A program made the translations under genes and the position numbers. This document shows, in pieces, positions 59,586 through 64,000 of a stretch of DNA of 64,000 nucleotides. Numbering within the stretch: the first letter of the stretch is position 1; each line of letters begins with the position of its first letter. A model generated the notes under the pieces. It saw nothing but the letters and a program-made list of their open reading frames with translations. It was not told where the DNA came from and searched no databases. The stretch comes from Flavonifractor sp. An10 (GTDB taxonomy: Bacteria > Bacillota > Clostridia > Oscillospirales > Oscillospiraceae): positions 186,001-250,000 of the forward strand of contig NZ_NFMB01000001.1 of NCBI RefSeq assembly GCF_002161215.1. Reading direction: 5' to 3'.

Positions 59586-59761
59586 GTGATGCTCCAGTGG
59601 CGGACAGCCGAACTGCTTGATAAGGACTGCCGCCAATTTGCTCAGGTTTTTATAGCCTACCTTCTCCGCGGTTTCCGCCATCCGTAAGTCCGTGTTCCAC
59701 TCGGCGCACAGGATATTCCGGGTTTCCTAGGCAGTGGCCACCTGGGAGCGGTTGAAGTGAA
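59565..59761 (-). pseudogene. AraC-type helix-turn-helix remnant
   Basis: On the minus strand a frame reads HFNRSQVATA, then a TAG stop, then ETRNILCAEWNTDLRMAETA followed by a EKVGYKNLSKLAAVLIKQFG stretch and a TGA at 59565. That is the second half of an AraC DNA-binding domain with an in-frame stop and no start. It is a decayed gene fragment, and it fills most of the 300-bp gap between the two hydrolase/binding-protein genes. Confidence 0.6.
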
Positions 59762-59770
59762 GTTAAGAGC

Positions 59771-59808
59771 AGGAGCTTCCCAACCATAAACGGGAAGCTC
59801 CTTCTGTT
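59771..59808 (+). terminator. Terminator between converging units
   Basis: AGGAGCTTCCC and GGGAAGCTCCT form an 11-bp stem with a 10-nt loop, followed by TCTGTTTCT. Confidence 0.7.
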
Positions 59809-59812
59809 TCTG

Positions 59813-60736
59813 TCAGGCGTAGGCAAACTCGATTGCGGAAGGCAGTTTGGTGCAATAGAGCCGGTAGAAATCCACATGAGAAAGATGTTCCAGCCATGCA
59901 GCGGATGGACAGAGGGCGTAATCGGCCTCCTGTCCGCTGCGCCGCCCGGTGCAGGCGGGGTAGACGATCAGATCCCCGTTTGCCGCATAGAAATCGCAAA
60001 GCTCACGGGAGAGAATGCGCTCTGCCACCCGGCGGGCCGCCCACTCCGGCGCAGAAGCGCGGGCACAGAGATAAGAGGGGATCAGGACCGGCCCCTCCTG
60101 GGGGACGCGGAGAAAGGTCTCCCGGCCGTCCGCTCGGAGGGCATAGAGGGAGGGAACCAGGGCGGTGCTGGTCTGCCCCTGACGCACCGCCTGAAAGGCC
60201 CCGATTGGCATATCGGCCACCAGACTCTCCCCCAGGAGCTTGGCGGCGGCCACCTGGCCCCACCGCTCCCACACGGACTTTACCACCGTTTTTGCCGCGG
60301 AATTGTTGATGCCCCCGAAAGCTAGCCCGCGCCAATCCGGCAGAGAGGTCTTGGCACAGGCCTCCGGCTCCCGGGTATAGTACACCAGCGGGATGGAGAC
60401 AAAGGGCAGAAGACAGGGGCCCCGCTGTACCGCATTCAGCATGGGGCTCTGCCGCAGCGGGACCCAGTCAGCCGCCGGATAGAGATTCGACTTGAATTTG
60501 GAGAAGATCCGCAGATCCTCAAACACCTCCAGATCGGCGGAAACGATGAGGTCCGGAAGTATGGCGTCCGGCCGGGCCAGGTACTCGGACATACGCTCCG
60601 GATATCCCAGACCGAAATAGCGCACCTCCAGCCGGATGCCGTCCCCCCGCAGCCGTTGGGCCAGGTCCTCCAGGAAAGCCTTCTCCTGGCGGTGCAGGAC
60701 GCAGATGTGGTTCCAATAGAGCAAAATAGACGTCAT
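59813..60736 (-). CDS. Cytoplasmic substrate-binding-protein-like protein
   Basis: A 307-residue protein with the sequence character of an ABC solute-binding fold (PDLIVSADLEVFEDLRI, then FVSIPLVYYTREPEACAKTSLPDW near the hinge), but without any signal peptide or lipobox, so it should stay in the cytoplasm. It is the last gene of an operon with an ABC-type ATPase (4-bp overlap) and a CobW-type GTPase. AAAGGAG precedes the ATG. No permease is nearby, so it may serve as a ligand carrier or sensor in cofactor or metal assembly. The family was not recognised. Confidence 0.6.
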   Translation of the reverse strand: MTSILLYWNHICVLHRQEKAFLEDLAQRLRGDGIRLEVRYFGLGYPERMSEYLARPDAILPDLIVSADLEVFEDLRIFSKFKSNLYPAADWVPLRQSPMLNAVQRGPCLLPFVSIPLVYYTREPEACAKTSLPDWRGLAFGGINNSAAKTVVKSVWERWGQVAAAKLLGESLVADMPIGAFQAVRQGQTSTALVPSLYALRADGRETFLRVPQEGPVLIPSYLCARASAPEWAARRVAERILSRELCDFYAANGDLIVYPACTGRRSGQEADYALCPSAAWLEHLSHVDFYRLYCTKLPSAIEFAYA

Positions 60737-61476
60737 GCCAGGTAGGCTCCTTTCCGCAGCTGGGTTTGATAGCGTCGCTGTTCCCGATAAGCCCTGCCCA
60801 GCGCTTCATAGAGGGCAGCCTCTCCGGCGGTGCGCTCCACCACGGCGGTCACCGCGCCGCCGGCCAGAACGATGCGCCGCCGGGCCATCAGGGCTGTGTG
60901 GGGATCGTGGGTGACAACCAGCACCAGCTTGTCGCTCTTCTGAAGCAGGCCCAGCGCCCGCTCCTTGTCGATGCCCGCGTTTTCAATCTCGTCAATGAGG
61001 ACGATAGGGCTGTCACAGATCAGGGCGATATCCGCAATCATCAGCGCACGGGACTGGCCGCCGCTGAGCTGGTTCAGCCCCTGCCGGAGAGCCACCGGTT
61101 CTGGGGTGATTTCATTGGCAAGGGCCAGAACTTCTGCCGGGGCTGCCCTCCGGTCACGGCAGCGGGCGTGGAGTTGAAGAAACTCCTCCACACTGACATC
61201 CAGCACAAAGCGCATATTCTGGCCCAAATGGGCCACCAGATGGGCGGATGTGCTCTGCCGCTCTGCCAGTGGGACCGGCACTCCGTCCAACAGGACCCGG
61301 CGGCCTGTGATAGAGTCCCCGCAGGCCAGCTGCTCAATGTCCTTTATGAACCGGGACTTTCCGGAGCCGGTGTTGCCAACAATGGTGTATAGCCCCCCGC
61401 GTTCCAGGGATATGGTGTCAAAGGGTTCCGTCCGGCCGTCTTTCCCGCAGCCGGCCAGGATGGTCACACTCCGCAT
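60733..61476 (-). CDS. ABC-type ATPase without a permease partner
   Basis: A 247-residue ATPase: Walker A GNTGSGKS at about residues 34-41, Q-loop in HLGQNMRF, signature QLSGGQSRA, Walker B PIVLIDEIENAGID and His in VTHDPHT. The motif order is that of an ABC domain, but the glutamate-rich Walker B end (DEIENAG) and the absence of any membrane subunit differ from transport ATPases. GAGGAGG precedes the ATG. It overlaps the CobW-type gene by 13 bp and the binding-protein-like gene by 4 bp. A role in assembly or activation of a metalloenzyme is inference. Confidence 0.72.
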   Translation of the reverse strand: MRSVTILAGCGKDGRTEPFDTISLERGGLYTIVGNTGSGKSRFIKDIEQLACGDSITGRRVLLDGVPVPLAERQSTSAHLVAHLGQNMRFVLDVSVEEFLQLHARCRDRRAAPAEVLALANEITPEPVALRQGLNQLSGGQSRALMIADIALICDSPIVLIDEIENAGIDKERALGLLQKSDKLVLVVTHDPHTALMARRRIVLAGGAVTAVVERTAGEAALYEALGRAYREQRRYQTQLRKGAYLA

Positions 61477-62177
61477 ACCGGCGCCTCCTCAAAGGAAATT
61501 TTGCCCACTACGCCCTGCTGGAACGCGCTGCCCACCCGCCGCTCGCCCACGCAGTAGGAGCATACGCCGCTGGGCATGGTGTGCCGGAGGGCGTCCCCCT
61601 CAAAACCGGTGCACGCCGGCCGGGCCAGCAGCCACTGTGCCAGCAGATCCGTGCCGTAACCGGCCAGCCCGTCCACTGGGAACAGAGCTGCGGATGGGTT
61701 GAGGGCGCGGATCTGCCAGGAGATGATCTCCAGCTCCGCCTGGGACACCATGTCGATTTTAGTCAGAACCACGAAATCCGCCTGAGTGAGCATGGGGCCA
61801 AGCTGCCCCGGCGCCCTGCAGCTGGCGGTGCAGTCCAGCACACAGCCAGCTGCCATGTGCTCTGTGGCCGGGGAGCAGCGGTGGCACAGTCCGGCCGTTT
61901 CAATGACCAGGGCGTCCCGCTCCAGACGGTCCGCCCACCCCCACAGCTCCGGCAGGTTGGAGACCAGGAAGTGGTCCGGGCAGATATCTCCGCTCAAACC
62001 GGTGACACAGGGAAGCCCCAGGTTTTGAAAGACAGCAGCGTCCCCGGTTTTCAGACAGTCGATCTTGCACACGCAGGGCGCCATACCGCCGCGGGCCAGC
62101 AGAGGAAGCAGACTTTTCAGAACAGACGTCTTTCCCACGGCGGAAGCGCCGGAGAAAAGGAGCACTTGACGCGGCAT
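61464..62177 (-). CDS. CobW/P47K-type GTPase
   Basis: A 237-residue G3E-type GTPase. The P-loop SGASAVGKTS lies at about residues 8-17, Walker B-like VIETAGLCHRCSP near 90-102 and the guanine motif TKID at 137-140. Several cysteines (HRCSP, the DCTASC block and CSYCVGERRVG near the C-terminus) could bind metal. G3E proteins such as CobW, HypB and UreG insert Co, Ni, Zn or Fe into enzymes. GGAGG precedes the ATG. It heads the operon and is divergent from the second Crp-like gene, with operator sites G and F between them. Confidence 0.82.
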   Translation of the reverse strand: MPRQVLLFSGASAVGKTSVLKSLLPLLARGGMAPCVCKIDCLKTGDAAVFQNLGLPCVTGLSGDICPDHFLVSNLPELWGWADRLERDALVIETAGLCHRCSPATEHMAAGCVLDCTASCRAPGQLGPMLTQADFVVLTKIDMVSQAELEIISWQIRALNPSAALFPVDGLAGYGTDLLAQWLLARPACTGFEGDALRHTMPSGVCSYCVGERRVGSAFQQGVVGKISFEEAPVCGV

Positions 62178-62205
62178 CGTGAACCTCCAATCTTGGAATT
62201 CGATT

Positions 62206-62223
62206 GATTAGCCATAGCTTACC
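62206..62223. promoter_or_regulatory. Palindromic operator, site G (degenerate)
   Basis: GATTAGCCATAGCTTACC matches GGTTAG-N6-CTAACC with one substitution in each arm. It lies 29 bp upstream of the CobW-type start. It is the weakest member of the set. Confidence 0.5.
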
Positions 62224-62278
62224 ACAGGAGATGCAGGATTGTCAGTATCAAATGAGACTGGCCGGCAAGCTTTTTTTC

Positions 62279-62308
62279 TTGACTTACGGCGGGGTTTCAG
62301 AGTAGAAT
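62279..62308 (+). promoter_or_regulatory. Promoter of the second Crp-like gene
   Basis: TTGACT (62279-62284) and TAGAAT (62303-62308) with an 18-bp spacer; site F follows 9 bp downstream. Confidence 0.7.
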
Positions 62309-62317
62309 ATAGCAGTA

Positions 62318-62335
62318 GGTTAGCGATGGCTAACC
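62318..62335. promoter_or_regulatory. Palindromic operator, site F
   Basis: GGTTAGCGATGGCTAACC has perfect 6-bp arms and sits over the expected start of transcription of the second Crp-like gene, just as site A does for the first. Confidence 0.8.
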
Positions 62336-62359
62336 AAGGAGGGGCGTGATCTGGAGCGA

Positions 62360-63001
62360 ATGATCATACAGGAAAAACTGGCATCGCCACCCTTTTTGGC
62401 GGGCGCATCCCTACCGCTGGAGCAGGTGACCTCAAAGAGGTTCCGTGCGGGCCAGATCATCAGCGACAAGCCGAGCGGCGTTTCATCCGTGGGGATGATC
62501 GTGTCCGGACGGGTGGAGGTCTATTCCGTGGCACTGGATGGAAAGGATGTGCAGCTCAATGCCCTGACTGCGGGGGAGTGTTTTGGCGTCTGTAATCTGA
62601 TGGCCAGCGCCGAGCTGGAAACGGTCTTGCGATGCGGGGAAGAGACAGAAGTCCTATATATTCCTAAGGCGGTCCTACTCTCCTGTATGGAGCAGGATGC
62701 AGGACTTGCCATGCGCTATGCGGCCCTGTGCAACCGGAAGCTCCAGTTTCTGCTCCGGCGCATCGAGCTGCTTACGATGCAGTCCTGCCGAGGCCGGCTC
62801 ATTGCCCATCTCCTGGAGCAGCAGGATGAGAAGGGCGTGGTAAGGCTCGCCGGGTCCCGGGAGGATCTGGCCCGCCGTCTGGGGGTCAGCCGGGCCGCCC
62901 TTTTCCGGGAGCTGTCCGCGCTCCAGTCCATGGGAGCGGCCGCAGTGGACGGAAATTCCATTCGGATCCAGGACCGCCCGTTGCTGGAAGAACTGCTCTA
63001 G
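62360..63001 (+). CDS. Crp/Fnr-family transcription regulator 2
   Basis: A 213-residue regulator with an N-terminal beta-roll effector domain and a C-terminal winged helix (SREDLARRLGVSRAALFRELSAL, recognition residues R-A-A-L-F-R). It is clearly a paralog in layout of the protein at 42118. No Fnr cysteine cluster is seen. The start codon has only a modest GGAG close by, with AAGGAGGGG further upstream. Its promoter carries operator site F, and a binding-protein gene follows, repeating the arrangement at 42 kb. Confidence 0.86.
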   Translation: MIIQEKLASPPFLAGASLPLEQVTSKRFRAGQIISDKPSGVSSVGMIVSGRVEVYSVALDGKDVQLNALTAGECFGVCNLMASAELETVLRCGEETEVLYIPKAVLLSCMEQDAGLAMRYAALCNRKLQFLLRRIELLTMQSCRGRLIAHLLEQQDEKGVVRLAGSREDLARRLGVSRAALFRELSALQSMGAAAVDGNSIRIQDRPLLEELL

Positions 63002-63047
63002 CACCCCTCCGACACAAAATGATGAACATTTAGAAAGGAACAACGGT

Positions 63048-64000
63048 ATGAAAAAATTGCTCTCTCTGCTCTGTGTCCTGTCCCTGTCTGCCGCGCTGCT
63101 GGCAGGCTGCTCCACCGCCGGGGATGCCGGCACCTCGGAAACGCCCGGTTCGAGCAGCACGCCATCCGACGTGACAGAGATGGCCGATCCGATCGACGTC
63201 AACGTGATGGCCCTGAAGGGCCCCACCGCAATGGGCATGGTGGAGTTCATGAATGAAGCGGACAGTGGAACGATCACAGACAACAACTATCACTTTAATA
63301 TCACCGCCGCCACCGATGAGGTGTCTGCCGCCCTGGCGCAGGGGACCACGGATATCGCCGCCGTCCCCGCCAACCTGGCTTCTGTCCTTTACAACAACAC
63401 CGAGGGCGGCGTGCAGGTGCTGGCCATCAATACGCTGGGCGTGCTTTACATTGTGGAGAGCGGAGACACGGTACACTCCGTGGAGGACCTCCGGGGCAAG
63501 ACCATTTACGCCAGCGGCAAGGGAAACACACCGGAGGCCGCCCTGAATTATGTGCTGACCCAGAACGGTATCGACCCCTCCGCGGATGTGACCATTGAGT
63601 GGAAAAGCGAGCAGGCCGAGTGCCTTTCCGCCCTGATGGCGGAGGAGAACGCCATCGCCATGCTGCCCCAGCCCTTCGTCACCACCGCCCAGGCCCAGAG
63701 CGAGAGCCTGCGGGTGGCGCTGGATCTGACGGAGGAGTGGGACGCCCTTCAGGCTGACAGCGAGACGCCCTCCACCCTGGTCACTGGCGTGGTGGTGGCC
63801 CGGACCACCTTTGTAGAGGAGCATCCGGAGGTGGTATCTGCCTTCCTGGACCACTATCAGGAGTCGGTGGACTATGTCAACTCCAATGTGGAGGAGGCCG
63901 CCCAGCTGGTGGGCCAGTATGAGATCGTCACCGCCGAAGTGGCACAGAAGGCCCTGCCGGAGTGCAACATTGTTTTCATTGAGGGAGCCGAGATGAAGGA
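63048..64000 (+). CDS. ABC importer substrate-binding lipoprotein, 3' end outside the window
   Basis: The frame is open from ATG 63048 (AAAGGAAC before it) to the right edge, at least 317 residues. The signal peptide ends in LLAGCS, giving a lipid-modified cysteine at about residue 20, followed by a Ser/Thr/Gly linker. The mature part starts NVMALKGPTAMGMVEFMN and contains DIAAVPANLASVLYNN and DLRGKTIYASGKGNTPEAAL, typical of NMT1/TauA-like binding proteins. It is related in fold to the lipoprotein at 42908. A permease and ATPase are expected just beyond the window. Confidence 0.85.
   Translation, partial: MKKLLSLLCVLSLSAALLAGCSTAGDAGTSETPGSSSTPSDVTEMADPIDVNVMALKGPTAMGMVEFMNEADSGTITDNNYHFNITAATDEVSAALAQGTTDIAAVPANLASVLYNNTEGGVQVLAINTLGVLYIVESGDTVHSVEDLRGKTIYASGKGNTPEAALNYVLTQNGIDPSADVTIEWKSEQAECLSALMAEENAIAMLPQPFVTTAQAQSESLRVALDLTEEWDALQADSETPSTLVTGVVVARTTFVEEHPEVVSAFLDHYQESVDYVNSNVEEAAQLVGQYEIVTAEVAQKALPECNIVFIEGAEMK

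Overview
The window looks like a chromosome segment of a GC-rich, anaerobic, low-abundance-type gut Firmicute, most probably an Oscillospiraceae member (Flavonifractor/Lawsonibacter-like). This is inferred from the gene families (TrmFO, DUF4491, DUF5697/DUF6100-like conjugation genes, BcrA/HgdC-type activases, DUF3268 zinc finger) and high GC; it was not checked against a database. No tRNA, rRNA or CRISPR array was seen.

1-5.3 kb is core chromosome: the end of a flavodoxin-like gene, trmFO, a divergent small-protein/XRE pair around a perfect 15-bp inverted repeat, then plsX-acpP-rnc. The last 51 coding bases of rnc and 159 bases downstream have been amplified into a 210-bp tandem array of about 3.5 copies. 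A strong promoter and a strong terminator bracket about 350 nt of unassigned, probably structured RNA (5401-5753).

5.8-30.5 kb is a conjugative element, or the remains of one. It carries a frameshifted helix-turn-helix gene, a deletion junction joining a 3'-truncated gene to a 5'-truncated Cna/SpaA-type surface protein ending in LPRTGY, then a Gram-positive type IV secretion set (TrbL-like channel protein, NlpC/P60 hydrolase, PrgI-like protein, VirB4 ATPase), an HD-GYP protein, several element-specific genes, and a VirD4/TraG coupling protein. That coupling gene is split by a 2737-bp group II intron; removing the intron restores the conserved reading frame exactly. S1-domain, DUF4143 ATPase, DUF3268, sigma-70-like and XRE-like genes follow. 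I found no relaxase and no integrase. An IS110-family element (about 30.58-32.16 kb) closes this region.

32-38 kb holds a coiled-coil protein, a two-gene ABC transporter, a SEC-C protein and an alpha/beta hydrolase.

38-64 kb is the most interesting part. Seven copies of the palindrome GGTTAG-N6-CTAACC, allowing mismatches, sit in promoter regions. They mark a giant acyl-CoA-dehydratase-activase-like protein, two Crp/Fnr regulators, two NMT1-like ABC importer systems, two TetR-linked pairs of ABC half-transporters, a membrane methyltransferase, and a divergent CobW-GTPase/ABC-ATPase/binding-protein-like operon. In several cases the site overlaps a good sigma-A promoter, as expected for repression. 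The simplest reading is one regulon, possibly metal (iron) responsive because the site resembles DtxR-type boxes, or controlled by the Crp-like proteins because the 5-N6-5 geometry fits that family. The two halves mirror each other: a divergent cofactor/metal-type ATPase operon, then a Crp regulator, then an ABC binding protein.
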